This document shows positions 1-8,655 of a stretch of DNA of 64,000 nucleotides, piece by piece. Both the position numbers and the translations under genes were made by a program. Position 1 is the first letter of the stretch; each line of letters begins with the position of its first letter. The notes beneath the pieces are model-generated. The model was not told where the DNA came from, did not search any database, and was given only the letters and a program-made list of their open reading frames with translations. This DNA is from Paraburkholderia sp. PGU19 (GTDB lineage Bacteria; Pseudomonadota; Gammaproteobacteria; Burkholderiales; Burkholderiaceae). The stretch is taken from the NCBI RefSeq assembly GCF_013426915.1, contig NZ_AP023181.1, forward strand, positions 1,984,001-2,048,000. Direction: 5' to 3'.

Positions 1-158
1 ATTGCGCGCTGGGCTTCTACGGCTCCCGCATTGCAATCGATCTCGCTGCGCTGCAAGCGCGCTTTGCGAGCGTGACTACGCTGGCTCCGTCGAATGCCTG
101 TGATGCACTTGAGGGGATCGAGAGCTTTGCGCGCCATCTGCTGGAGTACGCGCAATGA
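1..158 (+). CDS. C-terminal end of a pilus/secretion inner-membrane component (partial)
   Basis: The window opens inside an open frame that closes at the TGA at 156-158, giving about 51 C-terminal residues ending HLLEYAQ. The stop overlaps the ATG of the next gene (ATGA at 155-158), so it belongs to the same operon. Upstream of PilN/PilO/PilP-like genes, the usual gene order would place a PilM- or GspL-like cytoplasmic component here. That is inference from position only, since the visible tail has no diagnostic motif. Confidence 0.55.
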   Translation, partial: CALGFYGSRIAIDLAALQARFASVTTLAPSNACDALEGIESFARHLLEYAQ

Positions 159-685
159 TCCAGCGATTCGACATCGACTTCGCTCGCCGCCGGTCACGCC
201 TCGCGCCAGCGGGACTCATCGTGCTGTGCATTGCGATTTGCGCGCTGCTTGCGAGCGGCGTGCGGCTGTGGCAGGCATTCAATGACAACGAGCAGGTGCA
301 GGAACGGTTGGACGAAGCGCGTCATCGCGTGCTCGCCAAAGCGCATCTTGTCAGGGCGCAACCAACGCCCGCGGCGATGCATGCGGAAAAGCAGAGCCTT
401 GCGGTGCTGAGTGAACTGACGGTGCCGTGGCAGGACCTGTTGTCGATTGTCGAGGACTATCCGGACCATGATGTCGCGCTGATCGGCATCGATCAGAATC
501 CGGTGCAGAGCCAGATTCGCATTACGGCGGAAGCGAAGAACTTCGACGCGATGATCGCGTATCTGCGCTATCTGCAATCGAGCAAGCTATTGCGTGAGGC
601 CGTGCTCAACGATCACGAGATCGAAGCCAATGTTCCGGGCACGCCCGTCCGGTTTCAGGTTACCGCCGTGTGGAGCCGCTCATGA
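155..685 (+). CDS. PilN/GspL-like inner-membrane assembly protein
   Basis: A 176-residue protein with a short basic cytoplasmic N-terminus, one membrane segment at about residues 20-38, a charged helical stretch after it and a ferredoxin-like periplasmic C-terminal half. This is the architecture of PilN or the C-terminal part of GspL, which bridges the cytoplasmic platform to the periplasmic PilO/PilP part of type IV pilus and type II secretion machines. It overlaps both the preceding stop and the following start (ATGA), so it is translationally coupled. The call rests on topology and context, not on a strong motif. Confidence 0.6.
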   Translation: MIQRFDIDFARRRSRLAPAGLIVLCIAICALLASGVRLWQAFNDNEQVQERLDEARHRVLAKAHLVRAQPTPAAMHAEKQSLAVLSELTVPWQDLLSIVEDYPDHDVALIGIDQNPVQSQIRITAEAKNFDAMIAYLRYLQSSKLLREAVLNDHEIEANVPGTPVRFQVTAVWSRS

Positions 686-1248
686 ACGTCGAGCTTGTGC
701 GCGAGCGCTGCCTGACCCTGCGTTTCGAATTGATGCGGCGCTTCGGTGTAGCGGGGATCGCAGGCATCGCGTTGCTATGTGCTGCTGCCGTCGTGGCCGA
801 TGGCGCGATGCGCATGCAAAGCGACACGCTCACGCTATCGAACGAGGTTCGGCCTGCCCGTACCGCGAAGCAGGCAGACGTTGCCCACGACGCGGGTTCG
901 TACACGGATACCGCCGTGCTCGCGAGCTTGCCCGATCTCTTTCCGCGTTTCGCGCATAGCGCGGACGATATCGCGGCGATACTCGCGCACGCCCATGACA
1001 GCAATCTGGCAGTCGGCTCGGCGGAATACGTCGTCGTTGCCGATCCAGGCGGACGTTACGTGCGCTATCAGATGCTGCTGCCCGTCAAGGACCAGTACGT
1101 CACGATTCGCCGGTTTCTTGCGTCGGTGCTCAACAGCGTGCCGAACGCGGCGTTGCGCGAGATTCACGTCGAACGGCCCGCCGTGGACGGCAGCGTGCTC
1201 GATGCTCGCGTCCGGTTCGAACTCGTATACGGGACGGCGCGGCCATGA
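682..1248 (+). CDS. PilO/GspM-like inner-membrane assembly protein
   Basis: A 188-residue protein with a single membrane segment at about residues 22-40 and a periplasmic domain ending in a beta-rich stretch, as in PilO/GspM. I chose the ATG at 682 because it overlaps the previous stop in an ATGA junction; a GTG at 670 would add four residues. It likely dimerises with the upstream PilN-like protein to hold the secretin to the inner membrane. It shares an ATGA overlap with the next gene. The family assignment comes from topology and operon position. Confidence 0.6.
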   Translation: MNVELVRERCLTLRFELMRRFGVAGIAGIALLCAAAVVADGAMRMQSDTLTLSNEVRPARTAKQADVAHDAGSYTDTAVLASLPDLFPRFAHSADDIAAILAHAHDSNLAVGSAEYVVVADPGGRYVRYQMLLPVKDQYVTIRRFLASVLNSVPNAALREIHVERPAVDGSVLDARVRFELVYGTARP

Positions 1249-1823
1249 GTACCGTTCTCGTTCGCCGCTTGCTGCTGGGCATGTGCCTGATCGCGACGAT
1301 CGCGCTTTCCGTGAAGGCGTGGCGCGCTCCGGAAGGATCATCGGCGATGGCGGCTGTGAGTGTCGCGCGTCATGACGTCGCGTTGGCGGCTTCTTCGGTT
1401 CACTCCGCTGCAAAACACGACCGCGCGAAATCGTCCGGCAAAGCAACGCAGGCAGCGAGCGAAAAGACCGCGAACGAAAAGCTCGCGAGGTTGCGCAAGC
1501 CCATGTCGCTCGAATCGCGTAACAACCCGTTTGCCGCCTCGTCGTGGCTGCCACCTCCGCCCCCACCGGTACAGGCTGCGCCCGAGCCTCCGCCGCCGCC
1601 GACCGCGCCGCCCGTGCCGTATGTGTATCTCGGCAAACTGGACGGTTCGACGCTCAAGCCACGTGTTTTTCTCAGCAGTGGCGATCAGTTGGTGATCGTG
1701 TCTCAGGGAGAAGTCGTCGATGGACAGTACCGCGTCGAGTCGATCTCCGACGCTGACATCGTGCTGATGTATCTGCCGTTGAATCAAAGGCAGGTCATAC
1801 CCATGCAAAGCGAAGGAAAATGA
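1245..1823 (+). CDS. PilP/GspC-like periplasmic linker protein, proline-rich
   Basis: A 192-residue protein with an N-terminal membrane anchor (about 5-24), an Ala/Lys linker, a proline run at about 103-125 (blocks of six and five prolines) and a compact C-terminal beta domain starting PYVYLGKLDG. PilP and GspC use such an HR-like domain to contact the N domains of the secretin encoded next. As I recall, related proteins carry provisional secretion system X names in databases; this was not checked. The end lies 14 nt before the secretin start. Confidence 0.6.
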   Translation: MSTVLVRRLLLGMCLIATIALSVKAWRAPEGSSAMAAVSVARHDVALAASSVHSAAKHDRAKSSGKATQAASEKTANEKLARLRKPMSLESRNNPFAASSWLPPPPPPVQAAPEPPPPPTAPPVPYVYLGKLDGSTLKPRVFLSSGDQLVIVSQGEVVDGQYRVESISDADIVLMYLPLNQRQVIPMQSEGK

Positions 1824-1837
1824 GCGAAGGAACATAA

Positions 1838-4123
1838 ATGACAGCCGCATGCAGCCGCGATCGGAGCCGCAACGGGGACAGCGGCTCATCTACGCGCTAT
1901 CCACCGCATTCCGCGCCCCTCACGCATGGCTCGCCCCGTGTCCCGCTCACGAAGCGCCAGGCCGCGTGCATCGCATTGGCCGTGCTGGCGTTGGGCGGCT
2001 GCGTGACACCGCCCGCTACGCGCCAGAACGATCCCACCAACGCGCAATTGCAGATCGACTATCTGCACGATCGCGACGCGCGCGTGAATGCATTGCTCGA
2101 CGATGCGGACGCGTATCGCGCGAGCTATCAGTATGACCTCGCGGTCAAGGCGCTTGGCCAGGCTTACCAGATCGACCCGACGAGCGAGCGCGGCCGCAAG
2201 ATCGGCGCCGCGCTCGACCGCGACCGGCGCGACCTCACGAGTTTGCAGGAAGCCGACCGCATGATGCAGCGCGGCTCGTACTCGCTTGCGGAAGAGCGCG
2301 TGCATCGGGTGCTGGCGCAGAACCCGACCAATCCGATGGCGCAGCAGATGCTGAGGGATATCCAGGACAAACGTAATCAGCAGCGCGCGCTGAAGGAGGA
2401 AAAGATCACCGCGTCCATCATGCGGACGCCCGTCACGCTGCAGTTTCGCGATGCCAATGTGCGGATGGTGTTCGAAGCGCTGTCGAAAACGACGGGGCTC
2501 AACGTGATTTTCGATCGTGACGTGCGCGCCGACCTGAAGACGACCATCTTCGTGACGAACGCGACGCTGCAGGACACCGTCGACATGATCCTGATGCAGA
2601 GCCAGCTCGACAAGAAGCAACTGAACGCGAATACGCTCTTCATCTATCCGGCGACGCCGGCGAAGGAACTGGAGTATCAGGAACTGAAGGTGCGCACGTT
2701 CCAGTTGTCCAATGTCGATGCGAAGCAGATTCAGGGCTTGCTGAAGAGCCTGCTGAAGCTGAAGGAAGTGGTCGTCGACGAACGGTCGAACACCGTCACG
2801 ATACGCGGCACGCCCGATACGATCCGCGTGGCCGAGGAAATGATTGCCGCGCAGGATATCCCCGAGCCCGAAGTGATGATGGAAGTGCAGGTGCTGGAAG
2901 TCTCGCACGATCGCATGACCGACCTTGGCATCGAATGGCCGAACACGTTCACCATGTCGACACCCGCCACGGCCAATACCTGGGGCGAGTTGCATCACCT
3001 GCCCATCAATGCGCTCAACGTGAGCGGCCTGTCCGCGACGGCCAATTTCAAACTCAGCGATACCGATGCCAACCTGCTCGCCAGTCCGCGCATTCGCGCG
3101 CGCAACAAGGAGAAGGCGCGCATTCTGATTGGCGACAAGGTGCCTGTGATTTCGAGTTCGAGCACGCCGAGCACGAGTGGACCGTCCTATACGCAGATGG
3201 TCCAGTACCTCGACGTCGGCATCAAGCTCGAAGTCGAGCCGCAGGTCTATCGGGACGGCGATGTCGGCATCAAGCTGAACCTGGAAGTGAGCAATATCAC
3301 CAAGGTTATCCAGAGCGACAGTTCGCAGGCAGGACTAACGACGCTTGCTTATCAGATCGGCACGCGTAACGCGTCGACGAGTCTGCGTTTGCGCGACGGC
3401 GAAACGCAGATTCTCGGCGGCCTGATTTCCGATGAGGACCGAACGACGGCCGACAAGGTGCCGGGCCTCGGCCAGTTGCCCCTGCTCGGACGGCTCTTTT
3501 CCAATCACAACGGCGACCATGTGAAGACGGAGATCGTGCTGCAGATCACACCGCATATCGTGCGCCCGCAGATCGCCGCTGACGCGGATACGCAGGAAGT
3601 CTGGTCGGGCACCGACGTCAACGTGCACTCGGAGCAGTTGCGGCTCGACCCGGTCGTCGCGGAACTGGAACCGGCCGTGCCGCGTCCCGTCGTCCGTACG
3701 CCAGGCAGCGTGGGCGGCGGCACGACGGGCGGCGCGGCCGCCACGCCGCACAGCAGCACGCAGGGCCGGCCAACCACCCAGCCGCCCGCGAGCGCGTTCG
3801 GCCAGTTGCCTCCGGCGCCACGCACGGCGCCGCCGCAGCAACCGTACGGCGGCCGCTATTCGACCTTGCCGGCGCCGCCAGTGCCGCCCGCGAACGGCGC
3901 CACGCCGCCCGCCGATCAAGGCGCCGCCGACGTGCAGTCGAGCGGCGAGAACGGCAACGGCAGTGCGGCACAGACCCCGTCCGCCGCACCCGGTGCGCAG
4001 ATGGCGCCTCCGCCCGCTCCCGCGCTGTCAGCGCCGCCCGCGCCTCCGTCGAACCTCGTGATGCCGCCAGGCGACATGCCGAGCGACAACCCGCTGCGTC
4101 CAATCCAGAACGGCGGGTACTGA
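1838..4123 (+). CDS. Secretin, outer-membrane lipoprotein (GspD/PilQ/MshL type)
   Basis: A 761-residue secretin that forms the outer-membrane gate of the system. An unusually long 40-residue basic leader precedes a hydrophobic core and the lipobox LGGC (Cys about 55), so it should be lipidated. TPR-like helices span about 65-190, followed by secretin N domains (about 200-350) and the C-terminal secretin barrel with typical motifs LASPRIRARN, VPVISS, LRLRDGETQILGGLI and VPGLGQLPLLGRLF. Residues from about 610 onwards form a Pro/Ala/Gly-rich low-complexity tail of roughly 150 residues, not usual for GspD. The ATG at 1838 follows AAGGAA; no other in-frame start precedes the signal. It is 3 nt from the first pseudopilin gene. 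Confidence 0.9.
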   Translation: MTAACSRDRSRNGDSGSSTRYPPHSAPLTHGSPRVPLTKRQAACIALAVLALGGCVTPPATRQNDPTNAQLQIDYLHDRDARVNALLDDADAYRASYQYDLAVKALGQAYQIDPTSERGRKIGAALDRDRRDLTSLQEADRMMQRGSYSLAEERVHRVLAQNPTNPMAQQMLRDIQDKRNQQRALKEEKITASIMRTPVTLQFRDANVRMVFEALSKTTGLNVIFDRDVRADLKTTIFVTNATLQDTVDMILMQSQLDKKQLNANTLFIYPATPAKELEYQELKVRTFQLSNVDAKQIQGLLKSLLKLKEVVVDERSNTVTIRGTPDTIRVAEEMIAAQDIPEPEVMMEVQVLEVSHDRMTDLGIEWPNTFTMSTPATANTWGELHHLPINALNVSGLSATANFKLSDTDANLLASPRIRARNKEKARILIGDKVPVISSSSTPSTSGPSYTQMVQYLDVGIKLEVEPQVYRDGDVGIKLNLEVSNITKVIQSDSSQAGLTTLAYQIGTRNASTSLRLRDGETQILGGLISDEDRTTADKVPGLGQLPLLGRLFSNHNGDHVKTEIVLQITPHIVRPQIAADADTQEVWSGTDVNVHSEQLRLDPVVAELEPAVPRPVVRTPGSVGGGTTGGAAATPHSSTQGRPTTQPPASAFGQLPPAPRTAPPQQPYGGRYSTLPAPPVPPANGATPPADQGAADVQSSGENGNGSAAQTPSAAPGAQMAPPPAPALSAPPAPPSNLVMPPGDMPSDNPLRPIQNGGY

Positions 4124-4126
4124 ACG

Positions 4127-4672
4127 ATGTCTCGCCTCGTGCGTCCAGACCGTTGCAGCATTGCGCGCCGTGCGAGGCCGCGTGGATTCACGCTGGTCGA
4201 ACTCGTGGTCACGCTTGCGCTCGTCGGCATTCTGGCGCTTGCTGTCGTGCCGTTTTCGCAACTGATCGTGCAGCGCGAAAAGGAACAGCAACTGAGCGGC
4301 GCATTGCGCGAGATCCGTACCGCCCTCGACGCCTACAAGGAAGCGAGCGACGCCGGTCTTATCGAGCGGGAAGCGGAAGCTTCCGGCTATCCGCCTTCGC
4401 TTGCGGTGCTGGTGGACGGCGTGAAGAACGTGAAGGACCCGAAGGGCGGCCTGCTGATGTTCCTGCGCCGCGTGCCGCGCGACCCGTTCTTCGCTGGCGA
4501 CGCCGATACACCGCCTGAAGACACCTGGAGCCTGCGCGCGTTCGGCGACCCGCCCGCGCATGCCGACGGTAGTGATGCATCTGAACGCGGCAACGCGGGC
4601 AAGGACGTGTTCGACGTCACGTCGAGGTCGGATCGCGTCGGCATCAATGGCATTCCCTATCGACAGTGGTGA
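4127..4672 (+). CDS. Type II secretion pseudopilin, GspG-like (first)
   Basis: A 181-residue prepilin-like protein. The prepilin peptidase site is RPRG|FTLVE (cleavage after Gly20, Glu at +5) followed by a hydrophobic helix to about residue 45. The C-terminal part contains DPF..., DTWSLR, DVFDVTSRSD and GINGIPYRQW, resembling the calcium-binding loop region of major pseudopilin GspG. It is longer than the usual 140-150 residues because of an insertion around residues 75-100. It sits 3 nt after the secretin gene and ends 8 nt before the second pseudopilin. Confidence 0.85.
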   Translation: MSRLVRPDRCSIARRARPRGFTLVELVVTLALVGILALAVVPFSQLIVQREKEQQLSGALREIRTALDAYKEASDAGLIEREAEASGYPPSLAVLVDGVKNVKDPKGGLLMFLRRVPRDPFFAGDADTPPEDTWSLRAFGDPPAHADGSDASERGNAGKDVFDVTSRSDRVGINGIPYRQW

Positions 4673-4680
4673 GCGCGATC

Positions 4681-5073
4681 ATGAAACGCATCGATACGCG
4701 CCGGCGCGATGCCGGCTTCACGCTGATCGAACTGGTGGTCGTGATGGCGATCATCGGGCTGTTGCTGACCATCGCACTGCCGAGTTACATGCACAGCATC
4801 GATCGCGGCAAGGAACAGGTGCGTGCGCAGAATCTCGCCGTGATGCGCGATGCGATTGACAAGTACTACGGCGACAACGCCGCCTATCCCGATACGCTCG
4901 ACGAGCTTGTGACGCGACACTATCTGCGCGCGATTCCCGTCGATCCCGTCAACGGTGACGACAAATGGGCGATCGTCGCGTCGCCGGATGACACGAAGCC
5001 GGGTGTCTACGATATCGTGCCCGCCAGCAGCCCGCAGGGCACGGCTTCCGGTGACGCGGGAGCGGGCAAATGA
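4681..5073 (+). CDS. Type II secretion pseudopilin, GspG-like (second)
   Basis: A 130-residue prepilin-like protein with cleavage site DAG|FTLIE (after Gly12; Glu17 is +5) and a long hydrophobic N-terminal helix. The globular part is short (YYGDNAAYPDTLDELV...) and has GspG-type DPVNGDDKW. I start at the ATG at 4681, with GGTGAG upstream, rather than the GTG at 4666 inside the previous gene. Its stop overlaps the next start (ATGA at 5070-5073). Having two GspG-like subunits side by side suggests a heteropolymeric pseudopilus. Confidence 0.85.
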   Translation: MKRIDTRRRDAGFTLIELVVVMAIIGLLLTIALPSYMHSIDRGKEQVRAQNLAVMRDAIDKYYGDNAAYPDTLDELVTRHYLRAIPVDPVNGDDKWAIVASPDDTKPGVYDIVPASSPQGTASGDAGAGK

Positions 5074-5690
5074 GGTTCGGGGCAGCGTGTGGCCGCCGCG
5101 CGACTGCGCATGTCGGGCATGTCGCGCGCGATCGCGGTCTCGTGATGTTGACGTTGCTGATCGCGTTGATGCTGCTCTCCGTCGCGATGATGGGCGCGCT
5201 CGATGTCTGGTCGCTGCAACGCAAACGGGAAAACGAGCAGCAACTGCTGTTCGTCGGCAACCAGTACCGGCTCGCGATATTGCGCTACTACCGCGCTGGG
5301 CGCACGCTGCCCGCGTCCGTCGACGAACTGCTCAACGACACCCGTGTTCCCGAGCCGCTGCATCATCTGCGGCGCGCGTATGCCGATCCCATCACCGGGC
5401 AGAACGATTGGGTCTATATGTATCAGGCGGGAAGGATGGCGGGCTTGCACAGCAGTTCGATGGATGCGCCCGTCAAGCGGGCCAACTTTCCCCGACAGTT
5501 CGAAGACTTCGAAGGACAGCAGACCTACGCAGGCTGGCAGTTCTTCTATTTGCCACCGATTCAGCGCGGCTATTCCAACAGCGATACCCCTGCGAAGCCA
5601 GCGAGACCGGGTACAGCAGGTGCGCCATTCGATCCGATGAACGACGGATTGACGCACTACACCCCTCGTCCGTTCGGCGCATCGCATTGA
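5070..5690 (+). CDS. Divergent minor pseudopilin-like protein lacking Glu5
   Basis: A 206-residue protein with a prepilin-like hydrophobic helix beginning after DRG at residue 23 (G|LVMLTLLIA). The +5 position is Thr rather than Glu, as seen in GspK-type tip subunits. After the helix come the charged stretch QRKRENEQQLLF typical of pseudopilin stems and a globular domain without a recognised fold. The gene ends the operon. A minor or tip subunit is the best reading; processing by prepilin peptidase is inferred. Confidence 0.7.
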   Translation: MRFGAACGRRATAHVGHVARDRGLVMLTLLIALMLLSVAMMGALDVWSLQRKRENEQQLLFVGNQYRLAILRYYRAGRTLPASVDELLNDTRVPEPLHHLRRAYADPITGQNDWVYMYQAGRMAGLHSSSMDAPVKRANFPRQFEDFEGQQTYAGWQFFYLPPIQRGYSNSDTPAKPARPGTAGAPFDPMNDGLTHYTPRPFGASH

Positions 5691-5982
5691 CGATCGGCAT
5701 CAAGCTGATTGAAATCCACCTGTTTGCATCCATCGTTGCAGGTCCAACGTCAAGGTTGTGTCATTGATTCTCATTACCTGGATGTTCACTGCAGGTTATG
5801 AGGCTTACCGCACACATGGCGAATGATTTGCACGCAAATAGCCCATTCCATTTCGAATAGAAAACCGATCTTAAGCCGTTCTTAAGCTGCACTCGCCGAC
5901 ACTTCCATTACGGTGCAATTTCGCTTCCTTGTCAGCACGATCAGCTTTTCTTTCGAATCAAAATCAAACAGAGAGGCTTCAT
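5691..5982. promoter_or_regulatory. Intergenic promoter region of the sigma-54 activator
   Basis: This 292-nt gap is clearly AT-richer than its neighbours and has no gene. It carries two copies of CTTAAG separated by 5 nt (5870-5886) and the ribosome-binding AGAGAGG just upstream of the ATG at 5983. No convincing terminator for the secretion operon was found. Confidence 0.6.
5870..5886 (+). promoter_or_regulatory. CTTAAG-N5-CTTAAG box (PmrA/QseB-like response-regulator site)
   Basis: The sequence is CTTAAG-CCGTT-CTTAAG, a direct repeat with 11-nt periodicity. It fits the YTTAAK-N5-YTTAAK pattern known for PmrA/QseB-type OmpR-family regulators. It lies about 97 nt upstream of the sigma-54 activator start, a fitting place for an activated promoter with a weak -10 near 5906. 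The regulator is not in this window. Confidence 0.5.
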
Positions 5983-7368
5983 ATGGACTCTGTGACGAGG
6001 ATGCTCTATCACGTTTGCCGCGGGAACCGCGCGTTGCCCGATGCGCTGCTGCCGACAACGGGATGGGCGATCGACCGGATCGACATCAGTGCGCGGACGA
6101 AACATCGAACACGGCTCGCTGCGGGCGCAGGCGGATTGCTCGATATTGCGTCGATGAAGTTTCCACGCGACATGGACGCGCTCACGGAGGTGCTGGCGAC
6201 GCGCGACGTCGGCTGGGTCGCGGCGCTCCAGCATGGGCAACTGGAAGACGCGACGATTCGCTCCGTTGTCCGTAGTCACTGTATCAGCTACATCACGCTA
6301 CCGACGACGGCCGTCGAGCTCGGACACGCCGTGGGTCACGCGCGCGGCATGTGCTCACTGGGCGGAACCACGACGGCTGAACCGTTGACTGTTGTCGATG
6401 GTGACATGATCGGATCGTGCGATGCGATGCTCCAGTTATTTCGCACGGTGCGCAAGGTCGCGATGTGCAACGCCCCGGTTCTTATCCAGGGGGAGTCGGG
6501 TACAGGCAAGGAACTGACTGCATTCGCCATTCACCGGCGTTCAGAGCGACGTCATGCACCGTTTGTCGCGATCAACTGCGGCGCGATCCCTGTGCATCTC
6601 GTTACGTCGGAACTCTTCGGCTATGAGCGCGGCGCTTTCACGGGCGCGAATGAGCGGAAGACGGGGCGCATTGAGTCGGCAAATGGCGGTACGGTATTTC
6701 TCGACGAAATTGCCGATCTGCCGTTGGAAAGCCAGGTGACGCTACTGCGGTTTCTGCAGGAGCACAGCATCGAACGACTCGGAGGCTTGTGCTCGATCGA
6801 TGTGGACGTGAGAATCGTTTGTGCGACCAACGTCGATCTGGAGCGCGCGGTGCGCGAAGGCCGGTTTCGCGAGGATCTTTATCACAGGCTGAGTGTGCTC
6901 CAGATCGAAGAGCCGCCGCTGCGCGCACGAGGTGCGGACGTCGAGCTTTTGGCGCGGCATCTGCTTGACCAGTTGCGCGTGGATTCGCGCCGCCGGATTC
7001 GCGGCTTTTCCGAAGACGCGATTCGGGCACTGCGTGCGCACGACTGGCCCGGCAACGTCCGCGAATTGAGGAATCGTGTGTGGCGTGCGGTTGTAATGTT
7101 CGACAGCTCTGTCATCACGGCGAGTGACCTGGGCCTTGCGCACTATGTCGACGCGCGCACGGTGTCGCTCGACCAGGTGCGGCGCCGCGCCGAGCAACAG
7201 GCAGTCGAAAGGGCCTTGCTGCGTCATCGCGGCAGAGTCGCGGACGCGGCGCGCGATCTCGGTATTTCGCGCGTCACGCTGTACCGGCTGCTCGAGTCGT
7301 ATGGGTTCGATATTGCTGCGTTTCTGAGGGGCTTGCGCACCGATCGCTCGCTAACGGTGGTTCGCTAG
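5983..7368 (+). CDS. Sigma-54-dependent transcriptional activator, VpsR-like
   Basis: A 461-residue enhancer-binding protein. Residues 1-140 form a degenerate receiver-like domain without the phosphorylatable pattern of a true response regulator, similar in layout to VpsR. The AAA+ core follows with Walker A GESGTGKE (about 170-177), the sigma-54 contact loop GAFTGA (about 216-221) and Walker B FLDEI (about 239). A Fis-type helix-turn-helix (DAARDLGISRVTLYRLLE) closes the protein. The ATG at 5983 has an AGAGAGG site; a TTG at 5929 was rejected. The protein may control the adjacent secretion operon or exopolysaccharide genes elsewhere; both are inference. Confidence 0.85.
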   Translation: MDSVTRMLYHVCRGNRALPDALLPTTGWAIDRIDISARTKHRTRLAAGAGGLLDIASMKFPRDMDALTEVLATRDVGWVAALQHGQLEDATIRSVVRSHCISYITLPTTAVELGHAVGHARGMCSLGGTTTAEPLTVVDGDMIGSCDAMLQLFRTVRKVAMCNAPVLIQGESGTGKELTAFAIHRRSERRHAPFVAINCGAIPVHLVTSELFGYERGAFTGANERKTGRIESANGGTVFLDEIADLPLESQVTLLRFLQEHSIERLGGLCSIDVDVRIVCATNVDLERAVREGRFREDLYHRLSVLQIEEPPLRARGADVELLARHLLDQLRVDSRRRIRGFSEDAIRALRAHDWPGNVRELRNRVWRAVVMFDSSVITASDLGLAHYVDARTVSLDQVRRRAEQQAVERALLRHRGRVADAARDLGISRVTLYRLLESYGFDIAAFLRGLRTDRSLTVVR

Positions 7369-7527
7369 ATCGCGCCGACGGGGCCGAACGGCAGCCGCAA
7401 GCGTCTCGCTGCGAATTCGAACGAATACGCAACGACATGCGATGACCAGGCGTGTGCCACCAGGCGTTGGCAAGAAACACCCGCGAATCACAGTCACACG
7501 CCTTGATAGTGTGTTGCGAGATTCTCT

Positions 7528-8655
7528 TTACCAACGATGCCGTAGACCCACTACGGCCGAGACTTGTGTTTTAGTGGTCGATGGCGAAAGCGTATAGATC
7601 TGCGCGAATTGCGCATCGCCAGCGGCTTTCTGATAAATGCCAACCAGATACACATCCGTCCGCTTGCTCAGGAAGTACACCGCGCCAGCGTTGACCTGAT
7701 GCCATTTCGGACTTGTTTCCTGGGGACGGTATTGTCCCGTCGTGAAGATGTATGCCGTCCCGAGCATCAGATCCGGAAGAACATAATCGGTCAATGAGGC
7801 TTCGAAGTTCTGCAGCGTCAGTCTGGATTGGTCAAGATATTCGAAGCGCGCATTCGTATAGAGCAGAGACAGGTTCGCATTTCCAAACGCGTAGGCGCCA
7901 CCCGTGCCGAACATTCGCTGCTTACTCACGCCTGCGTTGGTCGCAGGGTTGGTAACGAAAGGTGAAGTGAAGCCGTAGTCCCCGACCACCGCGCCATTGG
8001 GATTGGCGGGGTCATTCGGCATTTTGACCTGAAGGTAAGCCACGCCCAGGGAGAACGGTCCCCTGTGATATTGAGCAGCCGCGCTGATGGCGTTGTTGTC
8101 CGAGAAATCCCCAGCCTTGTTCGAAAAACCGTAAAGCCCTTCGAACTGGAGTCCACCGTAATCGACGCTCTTGTACTGCACCGCATTGTTGATGCGGAAA
8201 GTATCGAAGACGTTATCGCTGTCGCCGATATGCGCGCCATATGCGGCAAACTGGCAGGCAGACGAAAAAATGCACAACGTGACGGCCTCGTCATATTGGC
8301 GGCCGACCGTGACCGTGCCCAGACTGTTGGATGACACGCCGACGAAGGCTTGCCGGCCAAACAACCGGCCGCCTTGCGACAGGGCGCCATTGCCGATGCT
8401 GTAACCGCCTTCCAGCGTAAAGATCGTCTTGAGTCCCCCACCCAGGTCTTCGACCCCTCTCATCCCCCACCGCGGCGTCTGCATCGGACCGCTTGCGAAC
8501 TGCCAGGTTGAATGCCCCTGTTTGTCGGCTCCCTTCTGATTGTTCGCATACACGATTCCGCTTGAGATCAAACCATAGAGCGTTACGCTGCTCTGAGCGA
8601 ATGCCGTCTGACAGGCGAGAGCGGTTGCAGCAATGACGATAGCGCGTCGAATCAT
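7528..8655 (-). CDS. Gram-negative porin (Burkholderia OmpC-like)
   Basis: A 375-residue outer-membrane porin with a signal peptide cleaved after AFA (about residue 20) and mature start QSSVTLYGLI, the standard opening of Burkholderiaceae trimeric porins. Glycine/aromatic-rich beta strands, SRW/TPRWGMRG-type and EGLYGFSN motifs and a C-terminal LRHRW follow. Length is typical. The start has an AAGGAAATC ribosome site. It is divergent from the ABC transporter operon at 9097, so it may supply outer-membrane entry for that operon's substrate. The last residue is Trp rather than the more common Phe. Confidence 0.92.
   Translation of the reverse strand: MIRRAIVIAATALACQTAFAQSSVTLYGLISSGIVYANNQKGADKQGHSTWQFASGPMQTPRWGMRGVEDLGGGLKTIFTLEGGYSIGNGALSQGGRLFGRQAFVGVSSNSLGTVTVGRQYDEAVTLCIFSSACQFAAYGAHIGDSDNVFDTFRINNAVQYKSVDYGGLQFEGLYGFSNKAGDFSDNNAISAAAQYHRGPFSLGVAYLQVKMPNDPANPNGAVVGDYGFTSPFVTNPATNAGVSKQRMFGTGGAYAFGNANLSLLYTNARFEYLDQSRLTLQNFEASLTDYVLPDLMLGTAYIFTTGQYRPQETSPKWHQVNAGAVYFLSKRTDVYLVGIYQKAAGDAQFAQIYTLSPSTTKTQVSAVVGLRHRW

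Noticed and set aside
5929..5982. TTG start 54 nt upstream for the sigma-54 activator
   Set aside because: The ATG at 5983 has a good ribosome site and the added peptide has no family similarity.
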